Notes under the pieces: generated by a model
Databases searched by the model: none
What the model was told of the DNA's origin: nothing
What the model saw: the letters and a program-made list of their open reading frames with translations, nothing else
DNA from: an uncultured Lachnospiraceae bacterium
Lineage (GTDB): Bacteria > Bacillota > Clostridia > Lachnospirales > Lachnospiraceae
Assembly (NCBI GenBank): GCA_947593655.1
Contig: CANQDS010000011.1
Location: 1 to 42,126 of the forward strand
Direction: 5' to 3'
Length of the DNA stretch: 42,126 nucleotides
Shown: positions 1 through 8,316 of the stretch, one piece after another
Position numbering within the stretch: position 1 is the first letter of the stretch
How the letters are laid out: each line of letters opens with the position of its first letter
Made by a program: the position numbers and the translations under genes

Positions 1-589
1 AACAGGGCGTCAAAAACGTGTTATCGACGATCAAGAGCGCTCCGGCCGCATGGGCTATCTCGGCGCAGGCGGCGATGTCCGCCACATGCATCTCATACGC
101 CGTAAAGATCCGCTGCGCGTTCGACAACAGATAGATCCGTTTGCCTGCCGCCCGCAGGCTCCCCAGCATCTCCTCCGTGCCCGGATACACTTTCACATAA
201 TCCGTTGCCATCACCCGGAAAAACTGCCCGGCGTGAACCGCCAGTTCCGCAGTCGGCTCTGTTCCCTTCGCCCGGAACAGTTCGGCAAAGACTTCCGTGA
301 TCTCGATTTCCGGAGACGCCTCATGCGCGTACTTCGGATCGCCTTCCAGCGTGCTTTTCAGTTCCGACTCCTTAGTTTTCACCAGCGCTTCATAAGCGCT
401 TTTCAGTTCCTGCGGCGCATAATGCGCATCGTAATAACCGTAAAAAAGGGCAAGTTTTTCCCATATTTCTCCGGCATTCTCCTCCGTATGGATGTCCACC
501 AGCGTTCCATACAGATCAAATACGTAAACTTCATAATCCATCGGCAGTTTTGCCAGCGTCCCGCCCGTCTTTTGTCCGTCCTTCTCCAT
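1..589 (-). CDS. HAD-family hydrolase fused in frame to a PLP-enzyme fragment (partial, runs off the window)
   Basis: The frame opens at an ATG at 589 with GGGAGG upstream and runs 196 codons to the window edge without a stop. The N-terminal part is a YjjG-like HAD phosphatase: the DLYGTLVD nucleophile motif lies near residues 25-32, an alpha-helical cap follows, and motif II (IYLLSNAQRIF) lies near residue 155. After TAYEM the protein changes. The last ~29 residues (VADIAACAEIAHAAGALLIV, then DNTFLTPC) match the core of cystathionine gamma-synthase/lyase-type PLP enzymes, and HAD motifs III and IV are missing. I checked the frame codon by codon across the join near position 87 and it is continuous. 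This is either a real recombinant gene or an assembly chimera at a contig end; the sequence alone cannot decide. Both domain identities are firm. Confidence 0.75.
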   Translation of the reverse strand, partial: MEKDGQKTGGTLAKLPMDYEVYVFDLYGTLVDIHTEENAGEIWEKLALFYGYYDAHYAPQELKSAYEALVKTKESELKSTLEGDPKYAHEASPEIEITEVFAELFRAKGTEPTAELAVHAGQFFRVMATDYVKVYPGTEEMLGSLRAAGKRIYLLSNAQRIFTAYEMHVADIAACAEIAHAAGALLIVDNTFLTPC

Positions 590-610
590 GCTTATCCTCC
601 CGTACTTTGA

Positions 611-1372
611 TCAGGGGACATTCCCCTTTTGATTACTATTATAATCGAACTGCTTCCGCAAATGAAGCAAAATCTTTTTTTCCAGACGGGAAACCGCAAC
701 CTGATTCATCTGCAGGGCGGCCGCTACCTCCGTCTGCGTCTTTCCCTCCAGATAGCGCATCGTCACCAGCGTCCGGTCCCTGAGATCCAGTTTCTCCAGA
801 AGCTGGCGGACCGTCAGTTCATTGATGATCCTTGTTTCCGAATACTGCTCGTCCACCAGCTGATCGGCAAGCGTTGCGTCGGACGAGGCGATCGGGCGGT
901 AGATCGACTCCACCTCCGCCGTGCCCTCCAGTGCGGTTATAAGTTCTTCCTTCGTCAGCCCCGTGGCCTCTTCCAGTTCCAAAAGCGTCGGTTCGTGGTT
1001 TTTCGTCTTTTTCAGGCGCTCTTTTACCGAGGCGATCTTCCCGGCGTTCTCCTTGATCTGGCGGCTTACATGGATCATGCCGTCGTCCCGCAGAAAACGC
1101 TTGATCTCCCCAATGATCAGCGGTACTGCATATGTGGAAAATGCATAATCTTTGGAAACGTCAAAACGTTCGACCGCCTTTAACAGGCCGATCGAACCGA
1201 TCTGGAACAGTTCCTCCATATCATAGCCGCGCCCGCTGAAGCGTTTTAGCACCATATAGACCAGACCGACATTTTCCGATATGATCTGGTTGCGGATCCC
1301 GCGGTCGCCCGCCTGCGCTTTCCGGAACGTATCTTTCCATGCTTCCTCTTTTGCCGGCGCAGCGCTACCCAT
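611..1372 (-). CDS. sigF: RNA polymerase sporulation sigma factor SigF
   Basis: This is the forespore-specific sigma factor that switches on the first compartment-specific genes after asymmetric division. The 253-aa length fits SigF. Region 2 is clear (NVGLVYMVLKRFSGRGYDM, then EELFQIGSIGLLKAVERFD and the STYA / IKRFLRDDG stretch used for -10 recognition). Region 4 ends in a helix-turn-helix around KTQTEVAAALQMNQVAVSRL. The start at 1372 overlaps the end of spoIIAB by 8 bp, with AAAGGAGA directly in front, so it is the third gene of the operon and translationally coupled. SigG is the main alternative, but the position after SpoIIAA and SpoIIAB decides for SigF. Confidence 0.95.
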   Translation of the reverse strand: MGSAAPAKEEAWKDTFRKAQAGDRGIRNQIISENVGLVYMVLKRFSGRGYDMEELFQIGSIGLLKAVERFDVSKDYAFSTYAVPLIIGEIKRFLRDDGMIHVSRQIKENAGKIASVKERLKKTKNHEPTLLELEEATGLTKEELITALEGTAEVESIYRPIASSDATLADQLVDEQYSETRIINELTVRQLLEKLDLRDRTLVTMRYLEGKTQTEVAAALQMNQVAVSRLEKKILLHLRKQFDYNSNQKGNVP

Positions 1373-1805
1373 TCTCCTTTCCGATGTATTTTTTCATCGT
1401 AACCTTCGTGCCAAAGCCCGGACGGGAGTCCACCGCCACCTGATCCATAAACGCCTCCATGAAGGCAAACCCCATGCCCGTGCGCTCCTGCTCCGGTTTT
1501 GTCGTATAAAACGGCTGCATGGCGCTCTTTACGTCCTCCATTCCGATTCCCCGGTCTTCAACGACCACGGTCAATTCGTTTCCGCACCGGTCGCAGGTCA
1601 GCTCCACCTGACGCTCTTCTTCGGAATATGCATGGACGATCGCATTGGTGACGGCTTCCGAAACGGCAGTCTTCACATCCGCCAGTTCTTCCAGCGTCGG
1701 GTTCATTTCCGTCATGAATGCGCTCACGACAAGCCGCGCAAACCCTTCGTTGACCGAACGCGCATCAAAATACAAATGCATATGGTTTCTCGTCTGATCA
1801 GTCAT
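1365..1805 (-). CDS. spoIIAB: Anti-sigma F factor SpoIIAB (serine kinase)
   Basis: A 146-aa GHKL-type ATPase that binds and inactivates SigF and phosphorylates SpoIIAA with ATP. Visible motifs are the N box (SEAVTNAIVHAY), the G1 box (VEDRGIGM) and the glycine-rich G2 region (RTGMGFAFMEAFMD). Its length matches the family. The start at 1805 follows AAGGAGGAGG and overlaps spoIIAA by 8 bp; its end overlaps sigF by 8 bp. The gene order is the classical spoIIA operon, so partner-switching control of SigF is expected to work as in Bacillus. Confidence 0.95.
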   Translation of the reverse strand: MTDQTRNHMHLYFDARSVNEGFARLVVSAFMTEMNPTLEELADVKTAVSEAVTNAIVHAYSEEERQVELTCDRCGNELTVVVEDRGIGMEDVKSAMQPFYTTKPEQERTGMGFAFMEAFMDQVAVDSRPGFGTKVTMKKYIGKENG

Positions 1806-2121
1806 TTCCGTCCTCCTCCTTTATGGTTATCATCCGGTGCAGCCCGGAGGCACGGCATATTTTTTGGATCCGCTCCCCGAGATGGACCGCTTCCACCGTT
1901 CCCCCGTAAAATTTCATGGTCTTCGCCCTTCCGATCACGACGCCGATCCCTGAACTGTCCATAAATTCCGTTTCCGAAAAATCCAGCACCAGCCTGCGGA
2001 TCTGATGCGCTTCGATCAGCCTGTCCATCTGATCCCGCAGGATCACCGCTTTGTGGTGGTCGACCTCCTTCGGCATCCGGTACGTCATTTCGGCGCCTTC
2101 GATCTGATATTCCCGTTCCAT
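1798..2121 (-). CDS. spoIIAA: Anti-anti-sigma F factor SpoIIAA (STAS domain)
   Basis: A 107-aa STAS-domain protein. In its unphosphorylated form it displaces SigF from SpoIIAB. The conserved phosphorylation site sits in FMDSSGIGVVIGR, and by alignment with Bacillus SpoIIAA the target is Ser56. It is the first gene of the spoIIA operon; the start is supported by GGGGAGG 6 nt upstream. No other gene lies between it and the hairpin downstream of the TPR gene, so the operon promoter should lie in 2122-2285. Confidence 0.95.
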   Translation of the reverse strand: MEREYQIEGAEMTYRMPKEVDHHKAVILRDQMDRLIEAHQIRRLVLDFSETEFMDSSGIGVVIGRAKTMKFYGGTVEAVHLGERIQKICRASGLHRMITIKEEDGND

Positions 2122-2203
2122 CGTTTCCTCCCCTTACTGAAATTAAGACAAAGAATCCGACCTGCCGGATTCTTCGCGCCCAGACAGAATTGAAAAGCAA
2201 TTA

Positions 2204-2232
2204 TTTTCTTCTAAAGAATTTCCTAATTTCCT
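2204..2232 (-). promoter_or_regulatory. Tentative SigH-type promoter of the spoIIA operon
   Basis: On the minus strand AGGAAATT occurs twice in tandem (2225-2232 and 2217-2224), resembling the SigH -35 element. A GAAGAAA stretch ending near 2205 stands in for the -10 GAAT with one mismatch and a 13-nt gap. spoIIA is SigH-driven in Bacillus, which is why I looked for it. The match is imperfect and no good SigA promoter competes with it. Confidence 0.3.
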
Positions 2233-2282
2233 GTCAAACAAGAAGACGCCAGGGAATTCCTTCCGTTGACGTCTTTCGTGCA

Positions 2283-2311
2283 AAAGATCCGCGCACCGCT
2301 TCGGGCGCGGG
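2283..2311 (-). terminator. Hairpin downstream of the TPR-protein gene
   Basis: Arms CCGCGC and GCGCGG enclose a second CCG/CGG stem with a 3-nt loop (2289-2310). On the minus strand this is followed by ATCTTTTG. It lies 22 bp past the stop of the 2333-3691 gene. The U-run is short, so termination may be partial. Confidence 0.4.
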
Positions 2312-2332
2312 AGCCGTTTTCCCGGCATTCGA

Positions 2333-3691
2333 TTAATTGACATAATTCGCGGCGGTCCGTGCCCGTTGCGTGTTCGGATAATTATCCAGAATATACTGGT
2401 AATACGGCTTCGCCGCTTCCGCATTGCCGCTTCTCTGGTAGGCCTGCGCCAGATAATACGCCGCATTGCCGTCCTGATAATCCATATTCTTATCCGTGAC
2501 CGCTTTCAGGCGCTCGACCGCGCCGTCATAATCTCCGCTGGCATACATGGAATAACCTTCCTGATACTGTTCGCTCATATACTGCTCGTTGACCTGATCG
2601 CTCAGCGTCTGATAAGCCGGTTTGACGCTGTCGCTTAAATAAGAAGCGTCCACCGATCCTAAAGCGGTTCCCGCAGTCGTGATATCCCCCGCATCAAAAG
2701 CAATGTATGCGTTGAGCAGCTGCTCATACGTCGATACCTGCGCCTGGATTTTCGCGGAACTGTCCGCCGCGGAAGCCACCTGCCCTTCGAGATCCGTAAT
2801 CTGCCCCTGCAGCGATTCGATCGTCTGCGCGTTGCTCGTAATCTCGTCATTTGCCGACAACAGCTGCTTCTTCGCCTCATTCTGCGCCGCCTTCTGGACA
2901 TTCGGAACGATGAGCCAGCTTGTCACGGCCGCTCCCACAAGAAGACCGATCACCAGATAAAGCAGCGTAGAACCGAGAGAAGTTTCCTTAAAGCGCTTCG
3001 GCATGATGATCGTCTCATTTCCGCTCTGGTAAGAGATCAGATCGTCCTGTTTCGGTTTCCGCGAGCTGCCGCTCTCCCGAAGCCTTGCATTGACCTCTTT
3101 CAGATAACGGAGCGTCATGGTATTGTCCGTGTCGATCTTCCCCGCGTTGCGGAGCGACTTCTTCGCCAGATCCAGCTTATCTTCCTGAAGATACAAAAGG
3201 GCGAGGAGCTGGTGTCCCTTGACCAGCTTCGGATTCAGGGAAAGAACCTTTTTCAGCTGGATGATCGCTAAGTCCCGGCTGTCCTGCCTGCAGTAGAGCA
3301 GCGCCTGATTGTATTTCTTGATCGTCTGATTGACCGTATCGAGCTTGCTTCGGTCCTGCTGGATCGTTTCCAGATAAAAGCTGGCGCGGTTGTCGATCGG
3401 CTGGTAGCTCTTGCTGATCACCCATTCGCTCAGCGCGTCCACCACTTCGCCCATCTCGAAATAAACCAGCCCCAGAAGATTCCTCGCATCGATATGGTAT
3501 TTATTGAGTTTTAAACAACCCTTTAAGCTGATGACCGCACCGGAGAGGTTGCGAACCCCGGCTTTCTCCAGACCGTCATTGTAATAAGCATTCGCCGTTC
3601 TGGCCGCTTTCAAAAACAGCTTCAGATCGGTGCCGCAGGATGGGCAGACGGCTGCCATTCCCGCTTCTTCCCCGCATCGGTAACAAATCAT
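2333..3691 (-). CDS. Zinc-ribbon/TPR membrane protein of unknown function
   Basis: A 452-aa protein. An N-terminal zinc ribbon has CxxC pairs at Cys3/Cys6 and Cys16/Cys19. Cytoplasmic TPR-like helices follow (about 28-205), then one transmembrane helix (about 241-263), an extracytoplasmic coiled coil (about 268-325) and a second TPR-like region to the C-terminus (the part with DYDGAVERLKAV and AAYYLAQAYQRSGN). This is the plan of a membrane scaffold that bridges inside and outside; no catalytic motif is visible. It starts 7 bp after the stop of a 56-aa gene and is probably cotranscribed with it. I do not know a specific function. Confidence 0.85.
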   Translation of the reverse strand: MICYRCGEEAGMAAVCPSCGTDLKLFLKAARTANAYYNDGLEKAGVRNLSGAVISLKGCLKLNKYHIDARNLLGLVYFEMGEVVDALSEWVISKSYQPIDNRASFYLETIQQDRSKLDTVNQTIKKYNQALLYCRQDSRDLAIIQLKKVLSLNPKLVKGHQLLALLYLQEDKLDLAKKSLRNAGKIDTDNTMTLRYLKEVNARLRESGSSRKPKQDDLISYQSGNETIIMPKRFKETSLGSTLLYLVIGLLVGAAVTSWLIVPNVQKAAQNEAKKQLLSANDEITSNAQTIESLQGQITDLEGQVASAADSSAKIQAQVSTYEQLLNAYIAFDAGDITTAGTALGSVDASYLSDSVKPAYQTLSDQVNEQYMSEQYQEGYSMYASGDYDGAVERLKAVTDKNMDYQDGNAAYYLAQAYQRSGNAEAAKPYYQYILDNYPNTQRARTAANYVN

Positions 3692-3698
3692 ATCTGCC

Positions 3699-3869
3699 TC
3701 ACTCCTGACCTGCGTATGGGCGGCTGCTGTTATTCTGGCGGAATTCCCGCATCATCTCCGATATGATATCCGTAACATCCGTCAGATCATGATTGTAGAT
3801 CGCCGATTCCGCCTCTTCCACTTCCAGGCTCGGCTGAAAATTCTTCAGCTCTTCTTCAAAATTGATCAT
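3699..3869 (-). CDS. Small acidic protein, 56 aa
   Basis: Starts MINFEEELKNFQPSLEVEEA and ends RPYAGQE. It is acidic and probably helical, without a membrane segment or cysteines. A strong GGGAGG lies 5 nt before the ATG, a consensus promoter lies just upstream, and the gene ends 7 bp before the zinc-ribbon/TPR gene. These make it a real gene and the first of a two-gene unit. It may be a soluble partner or regulator of the TPR membrane protein (inference). Confidence 0.75.
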   Translation of the reverse strand: MINFEEELKNFQPSLEVEEAESAIYNHDLTDVTDIISEMMREFRQNNSSRPYAGQE

Positions 3870-3883
3870 GAGAACCTCCCGAA

Positions 3884-3930
3884 AATAAAAAAGCCACTAT
3901 ATTTTTCTCTATCATTATAATATAGTGGCT
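3884..3930 (-). terminator. Intrinsic terminator of the fapA-like gene
   Basis: Perfect 11-bp arms (3892-3902 and 3920-3930, AGCCACTATAT and its complement) with a 17-nt loop. On the minus strand they are followed by TTTTTTATTTT. It lies 58 bp past the stop of the 3988-5385 gene. The hairpin also contains the promoter of the next operon. Confidence 0.8.
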
Positions 3931-3941
3931 CTGATATGCAA
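3914..3941 (-). promoter_or_regulatory. SigA promoter of the 56-aa/TPR operon
   Basis: TTGCAT (3936-3941), a 16-bp spacer and a perfect TATAAT (3914-3919) on the minus strand. Transcription would start near 3907, inside the loop of the upstream gene's terminator. The transcript would then carry only the second arm and the T-run before the GGGAGG of the 56-aa gene. Confidence 0.75.
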
Positions 3942-3987
3942 GTGTATTTGTGTGATAAATTACTAAAAAATATCGCACGAAATTCTT

Positions 3988-5385
3988 TTATCCGACAAAT
4001 TCATCACGGATGGAGAACATCAGCACCTTATCGGCGTTCACTTCAAATTGCACGCACTGCTGCTGTTCCTTGATCTGCACGATGATGTCGTCGATCGCGA
4101 CCGTGCTGCCCGGATAAATGTCGCGGATGATCCGGATCTTAGCGCCTTTCGCCCGCTCCATGATATCGTTCATCTTGCGCAGTTTATCGTTGGCTGTCGC
4201 AAGCTGCGCCTGCTTCATGATCTTCGCACGCATCAGGGCGATCCTGCGCTCGTCATTCTTGACATCAACCTTCTTCGCTTTCGCCATCTCATCGAACTGC
4301 TTCAATCCGAAATTGATCTTCTCAATGATCTCATTGTCCTCGTCGATCTGCCCCTGAATGTCATAAAGCTTCTTCAAAAGACCGCGGTGAACGCCCGCTT
4401 CCACACGGGTTTTGATCTCCTTGTCGTTGCCGCAGCGATCCGTCTCTACGCCTTTCGCACCGTAAACCGTCCCGCCGATAATGCCCGCCGCCCGGCCGCT
4501 GATAAAGATGCGGTCGTAGCTGGTGATATTGCAGTCGAGTACGGAATTGGCGTCAATGATCCCTTCCGCTTCGATGTTCGCATACTCGATGAACTTCGCA
4601 TAAATATTCATCTTGGACTTGATGTTCGTCCGGTACGCGCCTAAAACGCCGCCGCGGAGGATAATATCCTTGCCCGCTTCCATCGTACAGGCTTCCACCG
4701 TGCCGTCCACGGTAATGGAGCCCGTCGCGATGACCGACATTCCGGCGGTAACATTCCCGTGAATCAGAACATCTCCGCGGAAATTGATATTACCGGTCTT
4801 CATATCGACATTCCCGTAAATCTCATAAACTTCGGAAATCATGATCCGGTTATCCTTCCGGTCGATCTTCCCGGTCATATTCGCGGTATAAACCAGATTA
4901 TCCTCGGAACGGTCGAATCCCTTCCCGGTCAGCGGAGGCTGGGAACGCCCGCGCTTCGCATTGATCGGCTTACCGGTTACCGTAACGCCGTTCTCACCGA
5001 TGACCGGCTCGTGGTAAAGGGCAATGACCTGTCCCTCTTCCACGATCTCCACCGCATGGATCGTCCAATAATCTACTGAGCCGTCCTCTTTCACCTCCGG
5101 ACGCGAACTCAGATTCTGGTCGAACTGGAATTCATAGTAGCCGTCCCGGCCGTCTACTGCCGCTTTCCCTCTCGCGATCAAATATTCCCTTCCATAGAGG
5201 CGCTCGGAAATCATCTTATTGATAAGATCATAATCAATTCCTTCGCTGATCCGCTTTGCCGCCAGCGCGTCCATGATCTCTTCCTTTGTATATTGATCTT
5301 CGAATTTGATAATAGGAAGCATCAGGTAAGCTTCCAGTTCGTCATATGAGGTTCTGATAACAACATCGTGCTTTTTTATTTCCAT
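3988..5385 (-). CDS. fapA: FapA-type DUF342 family protein
   Basis: A 465-aa DUF342 polymer-like protein. An N-terminal domain (about 1-170) leads into a glycine-rich right-handed beta-helix (about 175-310, e.g. GNINFRGDVLIHGNVTAGM, then stacked short strands) and a C-terminal coiled coil (about 330-420). DUF342 proteins are annotated as flagellar assembly protein A or polymer-forming proteins; no flagellar gene is nearby, so the flagellar role is uncertain. I place the start at the ATG at 5385 because AGGAG lies 7 nt upstream of it. A TTG 18 nt further upstream would overlap that ribosome binding site. Confidence 0.85.
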   Translation of the reverse strand: MEIKKHDVVIRTSYDELEAYLMLPIIKFEDQYTKEEIMDALAAKRISEGIDYDLINKMISERLYGREYLIARGKAAVDGRDGYYEFQFDQNLSSRPEVKEDGSVDYWTIHAVEIVEEGQVIALYHEPVIGENGVTVTGKPINAKRGRSQPPLTGKGFDRSEDNLVYTANMTGKIDRKDNRIMISEVYEIYGNVDMKTGNINFRGDVLIHGNVTAGMSVIATGSITVDGTVEACTMEAGKDIILRGGVLGAYRTNIKSKMNIYAKFIEYANIEAEGIIDANSVLDCNITSYDRIFISGRAAGIIGGTVYGAKGVETDRCGNDKEIKTRVEAGVHRGLLKKLYDIQGQIDEDNEIIEKINFGLKQFDEMAKAKKVDVKNDERRIALMRAKIMKQAQLATANDKLRKMNDIMERAKGAKIRIIRDIYPGSTVAIDDIIVQIKEQQQCVQFEVNADKVLMFSIRDEFVG

Positions 5386-5423
5386 AGACAAACTCCTGTT
5401 CAAACATGATTATTCGCATCTAT

Positions 5424-5452
5424 ATCATAGCACAACATGAATCAAATTTCAA
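5424..5452 (-). promoter_or_regulatory. Promoter of the fapA-like gene
   Basis: TTGAAA (5447-5452), a 17-bp spacer and TATGAT (5424-5429) on the minus strand, about 40 bp upstream of the chosen start codon. Confidence 0.65.
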
Positions 5453-5586
5453 TTTTTTCTAAGCAATTTGTGTAAAATTTGTGCAAATGAATATAACTGT
5501 CCAGCCATGCGGCAAAATTGACACATTCTTACGGACTTTGCAGCCAGCGCCAGGTTCTGCGCCAAACGATACCAGTCTGTCGGCAT
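5449..5586 (-). CDS. Possible small ORF after valS, 45 aa
   Basis: An ORF of 45 codons begins MPTDWYRLAQNLALAAKSVR and contains one CQFC motif. AGAAGG lies 7 nt before the ATG, and the ORF starts 12 bp after the valS stop. Its stop codon overlaps the -35 element of the next promoter. I recognise no family. It could be a real small gene or chance coding in the valS 3' region. Confidence 0.3.
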   Translation of the reverse strand: MPTDWYRLAQNLALAAKSVRMCQFCRMAGQLYSFAQILHKLLRKN

Positions 5587-5598
5587 GGGAACGCCTTC

Positions 5599-8253
5599 TT
5601 ATGAACAAAGATAGCGGGACAGATTCTTCTCCACCTGCGCCATCATCTGCTCGTACTTCTCCAGCTTCGCCCGCTCCTCGGCAACCTTTTGCGGCTTCGC
5701 ATTCTGCAGGAATTTCTCATTGGACAGCATTCCCTTCGAGCGCGCCAGTTCTTTCGTCAGGCGGTCTTTCTCCTTCTGCAGACGCTCCCGCTCTTTTTCA
5801 AAGTCCACCAGATCCTCCAGCGGGAGGTAAGCGGCCGCGCCCGGAAGCACGACGGATACCGCATCCTCCGGAATGCCCGTTTTATCTTCGCAAACCGCAA
5901 TCCCGTTCGTAAACGCCAGATTGACGTAAACCTCCCGGTTCTGATCGAACACGGCGCGGATGTCCGCATCCTTGGATACCACAAACAGTTTCGCTTTGCG
6001 GGACGGCGGAACTTCCATCTCGGTCCGCACGTTGCGCACGCCTTTCACAAGCTCCTTGCAGCGCTCGATCGCCGCTTCCTCCTCCGGGAAATCCCATTCT
6101 TTACGGTATTCCGGCCAGCGGGAAAGCATGATCGTCTCTTCCTCCGACTGCAGGGTGCAGAAGATCTCCTCCGTGATAAACGGCATATACGGGTGGAGCA
6201 GTTTCAAAGCCTCCTCTAAAACCGTTCTTAACGTCCAGAGCGCCGCATTCGCGGACGACGGATCCTCTTCCTTTTTATAAGTACGCACCTTGGCCATTTC
6301 AATGTACCAGTCACAGAACTCATCCCAGATAAAATCATAGACTTTCTGCACGGCGATCCCGAGTTCGAATTTATCCATATTAAAAGTCACGTCTTTCGCA
6401 AGCGTATTGACTTTCGACAGGATCCATTTATCCGCCGGATGCAGTTCTTCCAGAGACGGCTGTACCGGTTCTGTGCCCTCCAGATTCATCAGAATGAACC
6501 GGGAAGCGTTCCATACTTTATTGGCAAAATTGCGGGAAGCCTCGACGCGCTCCCAGTAAAAACGCATATCATTTCCCGGCGCATTTCCGGTGATCAGCGT
6601 CAGGCGGAGCGCATCCGCCCCGTATTTATCGATCACTTCCAGAGGATCGATGCCGTTTCCGAGCGATTTGCTCATCTTGCGCCCCTGCGAATCACGCACC
6701 AGTCCGTGGAACAAGACCGTGGAGAACGGCGCTTTCCCCATCTGCTCATAACCGGAAAAGATCATGCGGATAACCCAGAAGAAAATAATATCGTATCCCG
6801 TCACCAGCACGTCGTTCGGATAAAAATATTCCAGTTCCGGCGTCTGATCCGGCCATCCCAGCGTGGAAAACGGCCAGAGTGCGGAAGAAAACCAGGTGTC
6901 CAGCGTATCCGGATCCTGCGTCAGATGGCTGCAGCCGCATTTCGGGCAGACCTGCGGCTTCTCGATGGACACCGTCATCTCCCCGCAGGAATCACAGTAC
7001 CACGCCGGGATCCGGTGCCCCCACCAGAGCTGGCGGCTGATGCACCAGTCCCGGATATTATCCGTCCAGTTGAAATACGTCTTATCCATGCGCTTCGGCA
7101 GAAGTTCGATCTCGCCGTTTTTCACGCCTTCCACCGCCGGTTTGATCATCTCATCCATCTTGACAAACCACTGCTGCTTCACCATCGGCTCCACCGTGGT
7201 ATGGCAGCGGTCGTGGGTTCCGACATTGTGGGAATGAGGTTCCACTTTCACTAAAAGCCCCTGCTCTTCCAGATCATGCACCAGCGCTTTCCGGCACTCA
7301 TAGCGGTCCATGCCCTCGTATTTTCCTGCATGGCTGTTCATCGTCGCGTCGTCATTGATGACGATGATCTCCTCCAGATGATGGCGTTTCCCGACTTCAA
7401 AGTCGTTCGGATCATGCGCCGGAGTGATCTTCACGCAGCCGGTTCCAAACTCCCGGTCTACATAAGAATCCGCAATGACCGGAATCTCACGGTCGGTCAT
7501 CGGCAACTTTAATGTTTTCCCGATGATGTCCCGGTAGCGCTCATCCTCCGGATTGACAGCAACCGCCGTATCCCCGAACATCGTCTCCGGACGCGTCGTT
7601 GCGATCTCTACAAACCGGCCTTCTTCGCCCACGACCGGATAATTGATGTGCCAGAAAAAGCCGTCCTGCTCTTCATGTTCCACTTCCGCATCCGAGATCG
7701 AAGTCTTGCAGACCGGGCACCAGTTGATGATACGCGAGCCCTTGTAGATCCAGCCCTTCTGATAGAGCTTGATAAAGACCTCCTGCACCGCGCGGGAACA
7801 GCCTTCGTCCATCGTAAAGCGCTCCCTCTCCCAGTCTGCGGACGAGCCCATCTTCTTCAGCTGCTTAATGATGCGCCCGCCGTATTCTTTCTTCCACTCC
7901 CAGCATTTCTCCAGAAATCCTTCACGCCCCAGCTGCTCTTTCTCAATGCCCTGTTCTTTCAAGGATTCGATCACCTTGACTTCGGTCGCGATCGAAGCAT
8001 GATCCGTACCCGGCTGCCACAAGGCATTGTACCCCTGCATCCGCTTGTAGCGGATCAGGATATCCTGCATCGTATTGTCCAATGCGTGCCCCATGTGGAG
8101 CTGCCCCGTAATATTCGGCGGCGGCATCACGATCGTAAACGGTTTCCGGCTGCGATCCGCCTCGGCATGAAAATAACCGTTCTCTTCCCATTTCTGATAC
8201 AAACGATCCTCAATATCTTTCGGATCATAAGTCTTGCTCAGTTCTCTTTTCAT
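5599..8253 (-). CDS. valS: Valyl-tRNA synthetase
   Basis: Charges tRNA-Val with valine. The 884-aa length is normal for the family. The HIGH signature appears as HMGH (residues 53-56) after PPPNITGQL, and KMSKS is at 527-531. The CP1 editing domain lies between about 190 and 350, and a zinc-binding CxxC...CxxC pair is at about 420-441. The C-terminal ValRS coiled-coil arm (about 815-880) is present. GGGAGG precedes the start. No T-box leader is visible: only 63 bp separate it from the tetR stop and they hold no specifier-loop or T-box core sequence. It may therefore be read through from the upstream efflux operon or use a weak promoter I could not define. Confidence 0.97.
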   Translation of the reverse strand: MKRELSKTYDPKDIEDRLYQKWEENGYFHAEADRSRKPFTIVMPPPNITGQLHMGHALDNTMQDILIRYKRMQGYNALWQPGTDHASIATEVKVIESLKEQGIEKEQLGREGFLEKCWEWKKEYGGRIIKQLKKMGSSADWERERFTMDEGCSRAVQEVFIKLYQKGWIYKGSRIINWCPVCKTSISDAEVEHEEQDGFFWHINYPVVGEEGRFVEIATTRPETMFGDTAVAVNPEDERYRDIIGKTLKLPMTDREIPVIADSYVDREFGTGCVKITPAHDPNDFEVGKRHHLEEIIVINDDATMNSHAGKYEGMDRYECRKALVHDLEEQGLLVKVEPHSHNVGTHDRCHTTVEPMVKQQWFVKMDEMIKPAVEGVKNGEIELLPKRMDKTYFNWTDNIRDWCISRQLWWGHRIPAWYCDSCGEMTVSIEKPQVCPKCGCSHLTQDPDTLDTWFSSALWPFSTLGWPDQTPELEYFYPNDVLVTGYDIIFFWVIRMIFSGYEQMGKAPFSTVLFHGLVRDSQGRKMSKSLGNGIDPLEVIDKYGADALRLTLITGNAPGNDMRFYWERVEASRNFANKVWNASRFILMNLEGTEPVQPSLEELHPADKWILSKVNTLAKDVTFNMDKFELGIAVQKVYDFIWDEFCDWYIEMAKVRTYKKEEDPSSANAALWTLRTVLEEALKLLHPYMPFITEEIFCTLQSEEETIMLSRWPEYRKEWDFPEEEAAIERCKELVKGVRNVRTEMEVPPSRKAKLFVVSKDADIRAVFDQNREVYVNLAFTNGIAVCEDKTGIPEDAVSVVLPGAAAYLPLEDLVDFEKERERLQKEKDRLTKELARSKGMLSNEKFLQNAKPQKVAEERAKLEKYEQMMAQVEKNLSRYLCS

Positions 8254-8316
8254 AAATTCCTCCCTATTATAAACATAAGTCTATATCTAACCTCAGACTA
8301 TCGGATGCCAGTGCGG

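Noticed and set aside
8254-8316. T-box riboswitch upstream of valS
   Set aside because: The gap is only 63 bp and holds no T-box core, specifier loop or terminator.
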